A stretch of DNA of 41,899 bases. Source: Phycisphaerales bacterium (GTDB lineage Bacteria; Planctomycetota; Phycisphaerae; WQYP01). The notes beneath the pieces were generated by a model. It was not told the origin of the DNA and ran no database searches. It saw nothing but the letters and a program-made list of their open reading frames with translations. Of this stretch, positions 1 through 9,657 are shown piece by piece. How positions within the stretch are numbered: the stretch's first letter is position 1; each line of letters starts with the position of its first letter. A program made the translations under genes and the position numbers. The stretch spans positions 1 through 41,899 of the forward strand of contig WQYP01000016.1 of NCBI GenBank assembly GCA_009781185.1. The letters run 5' to 3'.

Positions 1-385
1 AACCCCCGGTTGAGCCATCTTGGTAAACTCAAAATACGAGTAAAAATGGTAAAGTAGGGGGGGGGGGGGTCTGGGTAATTTGGCGGGACAAAGTCGGCAC
101 AATCCCCCGCGATTCATCGCGGCGAGAAAGGAAAGCCCAGGAAATGTTCCGCCCTTGTTTCATACCGTCACCTTTACCGGCGAGCGTTTTTGCGTACACC
201 GCTACGCTACAGCGCACCGCCAAGCTGAATATACCTCAAGTCTTCCAAAAAGCAAATAAAATTTTCGGATTGCCCGCAAAGGCAAATCCTCGAAGCCCCT
301 TTTTTTTCTGCCGCCAAGTCGTTAAGTTGTTCCTCCGTGAACCGGAGTTTTCAACGAATCTTATACATATCAGGAACTATTCAAC
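1..385. other. Non-coding region upstream of the alpha-xylosidase operon
   Basis: No convincing gene is seen here. The stretch contains a run of 13 G (57-69), a small perfect hairpin CCGCGAT-TC-ATCGCGG (107-122), an imperfect hairpin at 267-289 followed about ten bases later by a T8 run (300-307), and a 5-bp hairpin CTCCG/CGGAG near 332-346. The last bases before the first gene carry an AGGAA ribosome-binding site (about 371-375), 8-10 nt before the ATG at 386. A TTATAC -10-like box lies at 361-366 but no good -35 box is placed in front of it, so the promoter is not assigned. The weak hairpin plus T run could end transcription of a gene to the left. Confidence 0.5.
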
Positions 386-2698
386 ATGAAATTTAATTAT
401 GGCGAATGGCAGATGCGTAAGGGCTTCCAAGCTCATCATTGCGAGCAGATCAGGGACGTGAGGGTTTCGGAGGATAAGACCCGCGTTTATCTTTATGCCG
501 TGGCTTACAGGGATGACAAACGCGGCATGGGCGGGCCGATCCAGGAGATTTACGTCTCCTCGCCCATGAAGGATATTATCCGCATACAATCGTATCATTT
601 CAGAGGCGACCAGAAGAAGTACCCGGCTTTTGATATCCAGGACGAAAAGCACCCCTTGTCTTTTTCGGACAAGGACGGCGAAATCGTTATTTCGTCCGGC
701 AGCACGTCGCTTGTCATCACCAAAAAACCATGCACGCTGACCTTTTATTTCAACGGCAAAAAGATAACCTCGGTGGGCAACCGCTTCGGCAGTCCGCTGC
801 TGAGTTATATCGAAACGCCGGAAGGCCCGTTCATGCGGGTGCAACTCGAAACCGCGATCGGAGAAAAAGTCTACGGCCTGGGCGAACGCTTCACACCCTT
901 CGTCAAAAACGGACAGTCCGTGGACATCTGGAACGAAGACGGCGGCACATCGAGCGATATCTCTTACAAAAATATCCCGTTCTATGTCACCAGCAACGGT
1001 TACGGCGTCTTCGTCAACGACACAGGCCCGGTTTCGTTCGAGGTCTGCTCCGAGTCCGTGATGCGGGTTCAGTTCAGCGTGCCCGGCGAGAAAATGGATT
1101 TCATGGTCATCGGCGCGGACGGAGTCAAGGAGACCCTTTCCAAATACACGCGATTGACCGGCACACCCGCGCTACCGCCCGCCTGGACATTCGGATTGTG
1201 GCTGTCGTCTTGCTTCACCACATCCTACGATGAGAAAACCATCACCGGCTTTATCGACGGGATGAAGCAGCGCGACATACCGCTGAGCGTTTTTCACATC
1301 GACTGTTATTGGATGAAGGAAAACGAGTGGTGCGGTTTCGAGTGGGACAAGGCCGCTTTTCCCGACGCGGCGGCGATCTTGAAAAGACTTAAACAAAGGG
1401 GCATTAAAATATGCGTGTGGATCAATTCATATATAGGTCAGAAATCGCCCGTTTTTGACGAGGCTGTCAAAGGCGGATATTTGTTAAAACGTCCCAGCGG
1501 CGATATCTGGCAATGGGACCATTGGCAGGCGGGGCTGGGCGTCGTGGACTTTACCAATCCCGCAGCGGTCAAATGGTACAAAAGCAAGTTGCGAAACCTG
1601 ATCGCCCAGGGCGTCGATGCGTTCAAAACCGATTTCGGCGAGCGAATCCCGACCGATTGCGTCTATCACGACGGCTCCGATCCGCTACGGATGCACAATT
1701 ATTATACGTATTTATACAACAAGACAGTTTGGGAGGTTTTGGAGGAAGCCAGGGGCAAAGGAGATGCGTGTTTGTTTGCAAGAAGCGCGACCGTTGGCGG
1801 CCAAAAGTTCCCCGTCCACTGGGGCGGTGATTGTAATTCCACTTTCCCGTCGATGTACGAATCGCTTCGCGGCGGGTTGTCTTTGTGCATGTCCGGCTTT
1901 GGTTTTTGGAGCCACGATATCGGCGGTTTTGAAGGCAATGCGTCCGCCGCCGTGTATAAGCGATGGCTGGCGTTTGGGCTTTTGTCCACGCATTCGCGGC
2001 TGCACGGCGCGTCGAGTTACCGCGTTCCGTGGCTTTTCGGCGAGGAGGCCGTGGAGGTCTGCCGCAAGTTTGCAAAGCTCAAGAACAGGCTGATGCCGTA
2101 TATATTTGGACAGGCGGTGAATACGAGCAAAACGGGCATTCCGTCGATGCGAGCAATGGTCATGGAATTTCCGGGCGACCTGGGCGCGGAAGATTGCGAC
2201 AGACAATATATGCTTGGCGATGCGTTGCTCGTCTGTCCGGTGATGAGCGAGGACGACACCGCGCGATTTTATCTGCCGGCTGGCGAATGGACTCATTTTT
2301 TGACCGGTGAAAAAGTTGTCGGCGGCGGCTGGCGACAGGAAAAGCATGATTTTATGTCATTGCCGCTGTATGTCAGGGAGAACAGCATTCTCCCGGTCGG
2401 CTCGCACGACGAAAGCCCCGTGTATGATTATGGCGACGGGCTTACGCTGAAAATTTATGCGCTGAGCGGCTCGGCCCGGCGGGACATTTTCACCGCCGAC
2501 GGCAAGCACGTCGCGAGCGTTGCGGCCCAATGCAACAACGGCAAGGTCACGATTCATGTTGACGGCCCATGTGCCGGCATGACCGTGTTAATGGTGGGCG
2601 TCGCTTCCGTCAGGAATTTGCAAGGCGGCGTCGCCTCCGTTTCCGAAGAAGGCGTCAGGATCGCAATAACTGAACAACATGTGGAGTTTGACATTTGA
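386..2698 (+). CDS. yicI: GH31 alpha-xylosidase (YicI-like)
   Basis: A 770-residue family 31 glycoside hydrolase, almost the length of E. coli YicI (772). These enzymes release alpha-linked xylose from xyloglucan-type oligosaccharides (isoprimeverose) by a retaining mechanism. The nucleophile motif KTDFGE places Asp416, and the WGGD motif places the acid/base Asp482; both numbers match those of YicI. The SGFGFWSHDIGGFEG signature follows, then the C-terminal beta domains. No signal peptide is seen, so it is probably cytoplasmic and acts on imported oligosaccharides. ATG is preceded by AGGAA. It is the first gene of an operon with the DUF4091 and UroD-like genes (30- and 32-bp gaps). Xylosidase rather than glucosidase activity is inferred from the close match of the active-site motifs. 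Confidence 0.93.
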   Translation: MKFNYGEWQMRKGFQAHHCEQIRDVRVSEDKTRVYLYAVAYRDDKRGMGGPIQEIYVSSPMKDIIRIQSYHFRGDQKKYPAFDIQDEKHPLSFSDKDGEIVISSGSTSLVITKKPCTLTFYFNGKKITSVGNRFGSPLLSYIETPEGPFMRVQLETAIGEKVYGLGERFTPFVKNGQSVDIWNEDGGTSSDISYKNIPFYVTSNGYGVFVNDTGPVSFEVCSESVMRVQFSVPGEKMDFMVIGADGVKETLSKYTRLTGTPALPPAWTFGLWLSSCFTTSYDEKTITGFIDGMKQRDIPLSVFHIDCYWMKENEWCGFEWDKAAFPDAAAILKRLKQRGIKICVWINSYIGQKSPVFDEAVKGGYLLKRPSGDIWQWDHWQAGLGVVDFTNPAAVKWYKSKLRNLIAQGVDAFKTDFGERIPTDCVYHDGSDPLRMHNYYTYLYNKTVWEVLEEARGKGDACLFARSATVGGQKFPVHWGGDCNSTFPSMYESLRGGLSLCMSGFGFWSHDIGGFEGNASAAVYKRWLAFGLLSTHSRLHGASSYRVPWLFGEEAVEVCRKFAKLKNRLMPYIFGQAVNTSKTGIPSMRAMVMEFPGDLGAEDCDRQYMLGDALLVCPVMSEDDTARFYLPAGEWTHFLTGEKVVGGGWRQEKHDFMSLPLYVRENSILPVGSHDESPVYDYGDGLTLKIYALSGSARRDIFTADGKHVASVAAQCNNGKVTIHVDGPCAGMTVLMVGVASVRNLQGGVASVSEEGVRIAITEQHVEFDI

Positions 2699-2728
2699 AA
2701 CGGTAACTGTGGATGAAAGGAAATTCCT

Positions 2729-5590
2729 GTGAAAAAGCAATGGCAACTTTTTTCCATCGTGGCCGCGATGGTATGGGTGGCGGCGGTTGGCTATGGCGAG
2801 GAACAAAAGCAAAATCTGCTCGCGCCGCACAATCGGTTTATGGATGGGTCCGTCGATGCGAGCAAGGCGAAGATCACGCCTTCGGTTTCGATGATTGATT
2901 CCTTTGAAGACATTGATGCGATCAAACGCTGCTGGGTGTTCGATAAGATCGGCTTTGAACAAAGCTCGGAACATGCGACCGATGGGACGCATTCCCTCAA
3001 GCTGACATTCAAGGACAAGAACTCCGCTGTGACTTACAAGAATGGCAGCATGGCCGCCGGTCGGCGCGCGGATGACTGGGGCATGCGGCTTATCTTTAAC
3101 GATGAAGCTCGCATGGATGTGTTCAATGCCGAAGACCATGTGGTGAAACTGGTCGTCAAGATGGGGGTGGAATTCAAGTTTGATTTGAAGCCGGGGGCCA
3201 ATACGATCAGCATGAAAACGCGGGAAATGGTCGATGCGGAGGATGTTTATCGTATCGCTTACATTTTGCAAATGACCCGATTGAGTGTTGAAGAGGGGCA
3301 GCCAGCGACTTTGTTTGTTGATAATTTTCGCTGGGTGGGGCCGGGGCTGGGGGAGAATCTCATTCGCTACGGCAAGTGCTTCCAAGGCGGTGCAGTCGTG
3401 GAGGAATATCAGCGCCCGTACTTTCTGCCGCTCATCGCGACAACCGGGTATGACAAGCAGCGCGGGTACGGGTGGGAACGTCCAAGTGCCGCCGAGAACA
3501 ACCTGGGCATGATGAGAAGTCATCCCTCCACCTACCGGCAGTCTTTGGGATCGCTGATCCGCAGCACGCTCGAAGCGGTGCAAAGCCCACTGCTCATTGA
3601 TCTGCCCGACGGCAAGTATCACATGGTCTGGTGCGAAGGCCATTCGTTTATCCGCACGTTTACCAATGTGACGTGCGATCACGATTTAAGCATCCGCGTG
3701 AATGGCAAGGTGACTCCGATCCGCAAGCGAGCGAAGGATTTTGAGGAACGTTTGCGTTATTTCAACAGCCGGGATCGTGTGGATTATCTGCCGGGCGAGG
3801 ACCGTTGGACGAAGTATATGTCGCCCTGGCACTACCCGCTGGAATGCGATGTCGAAGTGACCGGCGGACAGTTGAAACTGGAATTTCTGACCGATCCGCC
3901 GGACCGAGCGAACATTTCTTTTCTGTTGATTTATCCAGTGGAGCACAGCGCCGCGATTGAGCCGGAGGTGGCGGCGCTTTGGAATGATATCCGCTATCGT
4001 TTTAATGAGATGTCGAATCAACATGTTTCACTGAAGCTGGCGCAGCAGATGAATCTGCCGGGGTTGCATGAGGAGCTGGAGAATCCCGTGGCGGCTGCGA
4101 AACGGGCGGCGAGCCTCGCTGCCTTGCCGACGGCTGCCAACGGGTTACTGGTCTTTGATCGACCGGGTGGCGAGGATGTCTATCCCGACACCGTACCTGC
4201 CGTCGAAACTTTGACCAGCGAGATTGCTACTTTGGGACCGCCGGGAGAAATCGCTTCGTTGGCCATCAATTTGCACGCTCTGAAAGATATACAGAACATC
4301 CAGGTGGACATAGATGAGTTTACCTCGCCTGACGGCAAGCGTATTCCCAAAAACAACTGCGACCTGCGATTCGTTCGTTATTCCTATCGCATGTCCGGCC
4401 AGCAAACCCACGGCGACTGGAAGTATATGATGATGCCGTGGTTTCTGGTCAAACGTGATCAGATTGAAATGAAAAAAGCAATGAGCGCCCGCTATTGGCT
4501 GAACATCGACGTGCCCGCCGACGCGGCTCCGGGAAAATATACTGCCAAGTGCTGCATCACCGGCAAAGATATACAACCTCTCGAAGTAAAACTGGCTCTC
4601 GATGTTCTACCCATACGCCTCGACCCCGTGCCGCAGGATGTGGAGTTCAGCACGCTTTGGACCATCTATAACACGGACACCTCGATGGACGCCGACAACC
4701 TTGGCCTGACGTTACGCACGCGGATGGACGCGGAGCGAGCCAACGCCTGGCGAGACACATTATTCGCCCGCACGATCGAACGCTGCAAAGCGGAATTCGA
4801 TCTGATGCGGCATTACGGTCTGACTCGCATCTACTGCCTGCCGATCACGACATATAACACGATTGGGCCGGACAAGCTGCCTGACGAGGTGAAAACTATT
4901 TTGCCGCTCATCAACATGGTTTCGCAGGAGAAGAAGGGCTGGCAAGTGCGTGAAGATCCACTCAACAGCGACCACAAGAAATATGCCTGGATTTGCAAAC
5001 TGGCGGACCTGACACGCGACAATGTGGACAAGATCAAGGCTCGCGGCGAAAAGCCGGTCTTATTTGGAGAAAAAAACGAATTCAACGTGACCACGGTACA
5101 GGAAGAGTACGGCATCTATCGCATGAGCGCCGGCGTGCTGCTCTGGCGGCTTGGCTTTTCGGGCTGCATGTTTCGTCCCTGGAAATATGAATGGAGCGAT
5201 CCATACCACCCTTTCGACGGCCACACCGGCGACTTCGGCAGCCTGGCTCTCCCGGCCAGCCACGATTGGCCATTCCTCAATACGACCATGATCCTGGAAG
5301 GCGCTCGTGAAGGCATCCTCGATTACCGCTACCTGGCGACGTTGGAACGTTTGGTCAAGGCGAACGCGGGGAAGCCAGCGGCGGAAGCGGCGGAGAAGTA
5401 TTTGAAGAGCTTGCAGGAAAGCGTCAAGCCGGAGGCGTCGTTTTACTTTGTGCAAGTCAGTCCGGTCAGCGGATGGAGCGGATGGGATAATACCTGGCAT
5501 CAAAAAGAGACTTGCTGGAAAGGCAAAGACTACACCGCCATGCGACGGAATATCGCGGCATTGATACAACAACTGCAACAGGCGAAGTAA
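2729..5590 (+). CDS. Secreted DUF4091 (GH123-like) protein
   Basis: A 953-residue protein with an N-terminal signal peptide (Lys-Lys, then a hydrophobic stretch to about residue 24), so exported. The long N-terminal half is beta-rich and resembles carbohydrate-binding or jelly-roll modules. The C-terminal part (about 630-920) has the DUF4091 pattern typical of GH123-related TIM-barrel proteins: Trp-rich segments, FRPWKYEWSDPYHPFDG, then an EGAREGILDYRYLATLE motif. Family knowledge suggests an exo-acting hydrolase on a glycan; the substrate cannot be told from sequence. GTG start chosen because AAAGGAA lies 5-7 nt upstream and the signal peptide begins there. Its place after an alpha-xylosidase suggests it works outside the cytoplasm on the same or a related polysaccharide. 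Confidence 0.85.
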   Translation: MKKQWQLFSIVAAMVWVAAVGYGEEQKQNLLAPHNRFMDGSVDASKAKITPSVSMIDSFEDIDAIKRCWVFDKIGFEQSSEHATDGTHSLKLTFKDKNSAVTYKNGSMAAGRRADDWGMRLIFNDEARMDVFNAEDHVVKLVVKMGVEFKFDLKPGANTISMKTREMVDAEDVYRIAYILQMTRLSVEEGQPATLFVDNFRWVGPGLGENLIRYGKCFQGGAVVEEYQRPYFLPLIATTGYDKQRGYGWERPSAAENNLGMMRSHPSTYRQSLGSLIRSTLEAVQSPLLIDLPDGKYHMVWCEGHSFIRTFTNVTCDHDLSIRVNGKVTPIRKRAKDFEERLRYFNSRDRVDYLPGEDRWTKYMSPWHYPLECDVEVTGGQLKLEFLTDPPDRANISFLLIYPVEHSAAIEPEVAALWNDIRYRFNEMSNQHVSLKLAQQMNLPGLHEELENPVAAAKRAASLAALPTAANGLLVFDRPGGEDVYPDTVPAVETLTSEIATLGPPGEIASLAINLHALKDIQNIQVDIDEFTSPDGKRIPKNNCDLRFVRYSYRMSGQQTHGDWKYMMMPWFLVKRDQIEMKKAMSARYWLNIDVPADAAPGKYTAKCCITGKDIQPLEVKLALDVLPIRLDPVPQDVEFSTLWTIYNTDTSMDADNLGLTLRTRMDAERANAWRDTLFARTIERCKAEFDLMRHYGLTRIYCLPITTYNTIGPDKLPDEVKTILPLINMVSQEKKGWQVREDPLNSDHKKYAWICKLADLTRDNVDKIKARGEKPVLFGEKNEFNVTTVQEEYGIYRMSAGVLLWRLGFSGCMFRPWKYEWSDPYHPFDGHTGDFGSLALPASHDWPFLNTTMILEGAREGILDYRYLATLERLVKANAGKPAAEAAEKYLKSLQESVKPEASFYFVQVSPVSGWSGWDNTWHQKETCWKGKDYTAMRRNIAALIQQLQQAK

Positions 5591-5622
5591 TAGATTATGT
5601 ATATGTTTATTAGAGGTGCCAT

Positions 5623-6693
5623 GTGACCAAACGTGAAATCATCAGGACTTTGCTGGCGAAGAAAATCCCCGAACGTGTTGGGCTGAACGAATCGTTCTGG
5701 CCGCACATCGGCGAGAATGCCTGGAACGCGCAGGGCTTCGGACCACAGATCGACTTCAAGCTGGACTTGCACGAGGTCGGTTGGGTTTCCTCGCCTGGTC
5801 CACGGCCTGACTTGGCGGGTACGGTGGAGGAATCGGACGACTGGGTTGTACAGCGAGACGCATGGGGCGCGACGACGCGGACCTGGAAACACAAGGCGGG
5901 TGTGCCGGAGCATGTCGGTTTTACCATCGCTTCGCCTGAGATATGGAAAAAAGAGTTCCGAGAAGCGTTCCGGGCACTTGACCCGCGAGAATGCCTCAAC
6001 CTCTCAAAATGCAAGGAACAGTACGACAAAGCCATGACTCGCGAGGAGTTTGTGACCTTCGGCGGATTGTTCATCTTTGAAGACATGCGACGAATCCTGG
6101 GCGATCTGGTGATGCTTGAATCGCTCCTGCTGGAACCGGAGTGGATCACTGATTTTTGCACGGTGCTGACGGATAAATATGTGGAAGCCTACGCTTTGCT
6201 TTTCCGCGAAGTCGGACTGCCGGACGGGGCCTATATTTTTGAAGACCTCGGCTACACGATGGCTCCCTTTGCCTCGCCGACCGTACACCGCGAGCTGATC
6301 CTGCCGCACCACAAACGGCTCTTTGGCCTATTCAAAGACCACAAACTGCCCATCATCCTGCACACCTGCGGCGATTTCCGACCGCATATCCCGGCGATCA
6401 TCGAGTCCGGCGTCGATTGCATACAAGCACTCGAAGCCAAAACCGGCATGAATGTCCTCGACCTCGCCGAACTATACAAAGACAAACTCTGTTTCATGGG
6501 CAACATCGACGTTCGCGTGTTGGAGACCGGCGACCGGGCGAAAATCAAGGAGGAATGCCTCACCAAGCTCAACGGCATGAAAAAACTGCGGGCACCCTAT
6601 GTCTATATGTCCGATCACTCCATCCCGCCCAGTGTGGCACTGGCCGATTATCAGTACATGCAGGAACTGTTCTGGGATAATTGCCGATATTAA
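5623..6693 (+). CDS. Uroporphyrinogen decarboxylase-family (UroD/MtaA-like) protein
   Basis: A 356-residue UroD-superfamily protein. The C-terminal half has the family signature HTCGDFRPHIPAIIESGVD (His and Cys of the zinc site of MtaA/MtbA-type methyltransferases), then FMGNIDVR. It lacks the N-terminal Arg-rich signature of true heme-pathway HemE, so it is more likely one of the many UroD-like proteins found in PVC-group carbohydrate operons, probably a corrinoid- or thiol-dependent methyltransferase or demethylase, perhaps acting on methylated sugars. GTG start with AGAGGTG upstream; an overlapping ATG at 5621 runs directly into TGA and cannot be used. Last gene of the host operon; the prophage begins within about 80 bp. 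Confidence 0.85.
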   Translation: MTKREIIRTLLAKKIPERVGLNESFWPHIGENAWNAQGFGPQIDFKLDLHEVGWVSSPGPRPDLAGTVEESDDWVVQRDAWGATTRTWKHKAGVPEHVGFTIASPEIWKKEFREAFRALDPRECLNLSKCKEQYDKAMTREEFVTFGGLFIFEDMRRILGDLVMLESLLLEPEWITDFCTVLTDKYVEAYALLFREVGLPDGAYIFEDLGYTMAPFASPTVHRELILPHHKRLFGLFKDHKLPIILHTCGDFRPHIPAIIESGVDCIQALEAKTGMNVLDLAELYKDKLCFMGNIDVRVLETGDRAKIKEECLTKLNGMKKLRAPYVYMSDHSIPPSVALADYQYMQELFWDNCRY

Positions 6694-6719
6694 AAAAATA
6701 TATATAAATCCCTTCCTCT

Positions 6720-6756
6720 CGCCAGATGTTGAGCATCAGATCGTAGTGCTCTGGCG
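6720..6756. other. Imperfect hairpin at the host-prophage boundary
   Basis: Two stacked short inverted repeats, CGCCA/TGGCG outside and GAGCA/TGCTC inside, with an asymmetric bulge. It lies between the convergent ends of the host operon and the phage tail operon. It could slow transcription from both sides or belong to the attachment site. No T run follows on either strand, so a standard terminator is not supported. Confidence 0.3.
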
Positions 6757-6771
6757 GCATTCACATGGCGA

Positions 6772-8127
6772 TCACGGCAGCGCCAACTGTTCTCGCGGGC
6801 TGTCGGGTGGCGTCGATTCCCACGGGAGGGGTAGTTCGGCGACGGGACCGCGATCCGATGGACCGAGGACGGCGACGGCGATGTGCTCCGATACGGTTTG
6901 GAACCGGGTAGTTTGGTAATTGCCTACGCCTGGAAAAAGCGGGATGAGTTGATCGGGATCGCGAGCGGTGTCCACGGGGGAAGACACGCCGAACCAGACG
7001 CCGAATTGCAGATCATCGGCGATGGCGTCGGCGGCGACGGACCAGCGGATGACGGTGGCGAAGTGGGTGAGTTCGCGGCGGAGGTTCTGGATCGCCGGCA
7101 GACCGAGCAGCGGCACCGTCTCGCCGGTGATTAAGGTGAGACGCTGGCGCGACCGTGCGGAATCCCAAAAAGCATGTGACGCGACGATTTCGATTTCATA
7201 AACACCGTCGGCAAGCGGCATATCCGTCAACTGGCGTAGCTGGTCCTCGGCGGGGATGAAGCCCAAACAGGTACGCTGGTTGTTCTGCGTGTTGCAGGCG
7301 TAAATCGTCCAGCCTTCACGCAGAAAAGCGTGATGACGACTCGGTGCCACGTTATGCGTAATGCAGCGCATGTCGAAGCGGCTGGTCACATCCAGACCCG
7401 TGATGTGCCGCCAATCGAACTGCGCCGTCTCGTGGCCAAAGGTGACGGCTCGTGTGTCGAACCTCGCCGCCACCTGGCTATCGCATGGCTGCCGAAACGA
7501 AAACTGCGACGGCACCACCGCGACCGTGGCGGCTTTCGTGGTGCCGAAGCGACTGACGATTTCGGTCTTGCGGCCACTGTGCGGAGCGAACCTTGCCATA
7601 CCCGCAGCGGTCACTCTGGCGTTGATCGTGTACCGGCTATTCGATTGCGTGGCCGTGCGATCCCGCAGAATGTTGAACTGGCTTATTTGCTCGATGGCGT
7701 TTGTCGCTCGCCAGTCGCATCGCCCCGGCGCGATAACGAAAGTGCGGAAGCTCTTGGGAGCCGGGACGGACTCCAACACGTATGGGCCGTATTCGTTGTA
7801 ATAGTAGTAACCGTAGACGGCGAGAGTGTACCACCCTTCCCGCTGCGGGGTGTAGGTGATCTTGGTGGTATAGCCGCCATCGTCACCGCCGTAGGAATTA
7901 CCGGAGAGATACGAGCCGTTCGAATCATACAGGTAGAGATAGTGATAGTAGTTCGTCGGCAGGCGGGTCTGGAATGTGTAGGTCTGGCCGGCTTTCAGGT
8001 AGACCGCCCACCACTCCTCGGACTGGTTGTACGTCGTGGCCCCGAAGACGCGGGTGCCGCCGGGGTACTGGGTCACGTCCCAGGAGAAGGCGTTGGCTTG
8101 GCTCGATCCGTTTTCCAGTCCTGCCAC
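6772..8127 (-). CDS. Phage tail fibre/adhesin-like protein: PPC-like domain plus 14-residue repeats
   Basis: A 451-residue protein, the last gene of the tail operon. Residues about 10-125 look like a bacterial pre-peptidase C-terminal (PPC) beta-sandwich, with WWAVYLKAGQTYTFQT, a YLYLYDSNG strand-turn and a Tyr-rich C-terminal strand. Residues 136-263 are nine degenerate tandem repeats of 14-15 residues, most starting [RQ]-F and often matching RFDxRxxT. The rest (about 265-445) is a further beta-rich region. GTG start with GGAG upstream, 3 nt after the stop of the previous gene. Position and repeats suggest a receptor-binding fibre or tip protein; PPC domains are normally found on secreted proteins. 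Function is inferred. Confidence 0.7.
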   Translation of the reverse strand: MAGLENGSSQANAFSWDVTQYPGGTRVFGATTYNQSEEWWAVYLKAGQTYTFQTRLPTNYYHYLYLYDSNGSYLSGNSYGGDDGGYTTKITYTPQREGWYTLAVYGYYYYNEYGPYVLESVPAPKSFRTFVIAPGRCDWRATNAIEQISQFNILRDRTATQSNSRYTINARVTAAGMARFAPHSGRKTEIVSRFGTTKAATVAVVPSQFSFRQPCDSQVAARFDTRAVTFGHETAQFDWRHITGLDVTSRFDMRCITHNVAPSRHHAFLREGWTIYACNTQNNQRTCLGFIPAEDQLRQLTDMPLADGVYEIEIVASHAFWDSARSRQRLTLITGETVPLLGLPAIQNLRRELTHFATVIRWSVAADAIADDLQFGVWFGVSSPVDTARDPDQLIPLFPGVGNYQTTRFQTVSEHIAVAVLGPSDRGPVAELPLPWESTPPDSPREQLALP

Positions 8128-8130
8128 GGT

Positions 8131-9657
8131 TTAACTCCACGAATAACGAGTGTCCGCATCAACACCGGCGCGAGACTGATGACCGTCCATGATCCATTCA
8201 CGCCGCCAGACACCGTGCAATCTGCTGGGGGCAAGATTGTCCATCGGCAGAGCGGTCGCGGCGTTGGATGCGTCTTTGAATATCACGTTGGCGGGGGCGG
8301 TGGTTTCGGAGGTGGGGTTTTCGTACTGGTTCAAGAGCGGTTTGTTGACGCCCAAATCCACATCGCTCATTAACTCGATGGCGTTTCCCGACGACCAGTT
8401 GACGGCGGTGTAGCCGCGAAGACCGAGGACGGAGTTGGCGGTTGCGCGGGCCATGTTGGTAGTGTTGACGCGGAGATAGTCGCTGCTGGTGAATGTGCCG
8501 ACGACTTTTTTCAGCAAGAGGGTGCCGGCGGCGTTACCGGAACCCCAACTCCCCTCGGTGAGCATGACCTGATCCACAACGGCCGTAGCGCCAGACGAGG
8601 TGCCGGTCAGCGTGTCCCCTTGGCGGATTTGACTGGTGCCCGTGTTGAAAGCGAGCGTCGCCCAATCGACCTGTAAGCAATAAAGCGTGTTACCGCTGCG
8701 GTAGATGACATAGCGACAATCACCAGCGGCGCTGTTCACCGTTTTGTTCTTGATCCAGAAGCTCCGCGTCGGCCAAGTGCTGGCGTCGGCCACGTCGAAC
8801 CCCGCCGCCAGAAGTGCCAAGCTCTGTCCGGAAGCGATGGTTGTGGCCGCGCCGACGGGCCTGCCGGTGTAGACCGCCAAGTCCACCATCGCATCCACGG
8901 TGTCGGTATTTCTGACGCACTCCAAGCGGTAGCGCGTCTTTCCGCCATTGCCGGTGGTGGTTTCGTAGCCTTCGTAGTCGGGCGTGAGGGTGCGTTCAGG
9001 GAAGGTCAGCGTCCAGGTGTCGGTGCGATCCGCCGTGGCTAACTGGGCGGCGTTCACGTCCACCTGAATGAACCCTTGACCGTCGGCGGCGAAGACGATG
9101 CCGTTGGTGATGTTGGTCGAGACGTCCAGCCCCACACCATATGCCTGTGTGCCCATCCTTACAAACAGCAACTGCTGGGCGCGTCGGTAATTGACCGTCA
9201 ACGTACCAGCACCCAAAAAAGCCGACGCCTTTTTGATCGTCACGCCCGTTACCTGAACACCCGCCACTCCCCCCCCAGCCTTAAACTCCGGGAGCGCACC
9301 GCCGACGAGCATTCCGACGACTTCGGTGCTGGAACGATAGTTGCCGCCGAGCACCAGACGAAACGTGTCTCCGCTTTGTGGAACCGCCGGTAGGTCTTGT
9401 GTCAGCGCGAGGGTACGGCTGGCGCTGGTGAAACTTTTAACGTGGAAAAATTGCCCTTGAAGCGCAACAGTGGTGGTGTTTCCCTCGAAAAAACCAATGG
9501 CACCAGCCCAGTAATCGTCGGCCTGCGAAAGCGACGACGCGACAATTTTAGTAAGCTCGCTTCCGGCGGTCGTCGTCCAGAGCGGCAATGCAGCGCCGTC
9601 GCTCGTGAGGTTCTTGGACGGATAGTACACACGTAATTTATCTGCGCTTGGTGTCAT
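8131..9657 (-). CDS. Probable phage tail fibre/tip protein
   Basis: A 508-residue beta-rich, Gly/Thr/Ser-rich protein without a family I can name. A segment near residues 330-420 (TGTSSGATAVVDQV, GSWGSGNAAGTLLLKKV) resembles short beta repeats common in phage tail-fibre and baseplate-associated proteins. The N-terminus is soluble and there is no signal peptide. The ATG overlaps the upstream stop by 4 nt (ATGA), indicating translational coupling with the 191-aa gene before it. A run of 8 G on the mRNA strand (9269-9276) encodes part of a Gly-Gly-Gly turn. It lies downstream of the tape measure gene, so a tail-tip or host-recognition role is inferred. Confidence 0.65.
   Translation of the reverse strand: MTPSADKLRVYYPSKNLTSDGAALPLWTTTAGSELTKIVASSLSQADDYWAGAIGFFEGNTTTVALQGQFFHVKSFTSASRTLALTQDLPAVPQSGDTFRLVLGGNYRSSTEVVGMLVGGALPEFKAGGGVAGVQVTGVTIKKASAFLGAGTLTVNYRRAQQLLFVRMGTQAYGVGLDVSTNITNGIVFAADGQGFIQVDVNAAQLATADRTDTWTLTFPERTLTPDYEGYETTTGNGGKTRYRLECVRNTDTVDAMVDLAVYTGRPVGAATTIASGQSLALLAAGFDVADASTWPTRSFWIKNKTVNSAAGDCRYVIYRSGNTLYCLQVDWATLAFNTGTSQIRQGDTLTGTSSGATAVVDQVMLTEGSWGSGNAAGTLLLKKVVGTFTSSDYLRVNTTNMARATANSVLGLRGYTAVNWSSGNAIELMSDVDLGVNKPLLNQYENPTSETTAPANVIFKDASNAATALPMDNLAPSRLHGVWRREWIMDGHQSRAGVDADTRYSWS

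Noticed and set aside
267..307. Terminator upstream of the alpha-xylosidase operon
   Set aside because: The stem has a bulge and the T8 run begins about ten bases after it, so it does not meet the usual pattern closely enough to call.
144..389. 81-aa open frame before the alpha-xylosidase
   Set aside because: No ribosome-binding site, no domain, overlaps the real ATG at 386 in another frame.
2588..3682. 364-aa open frame on the - strand
   Set aside because: It lies antisense to the end of the alpha-xylosidase and the start of the DUF4091 gene, has no ribosome-binding site, no recognisable domain and a composition typical of an antisense shadow.
7330..8373. 347-aa open frame on the + strand
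   Set aside because: Antisense to the tail gene with PPC-like domain and repeats; Arg/Gly/Val-rich text typical of a reverse-strand shadow in GC-rich DNA.
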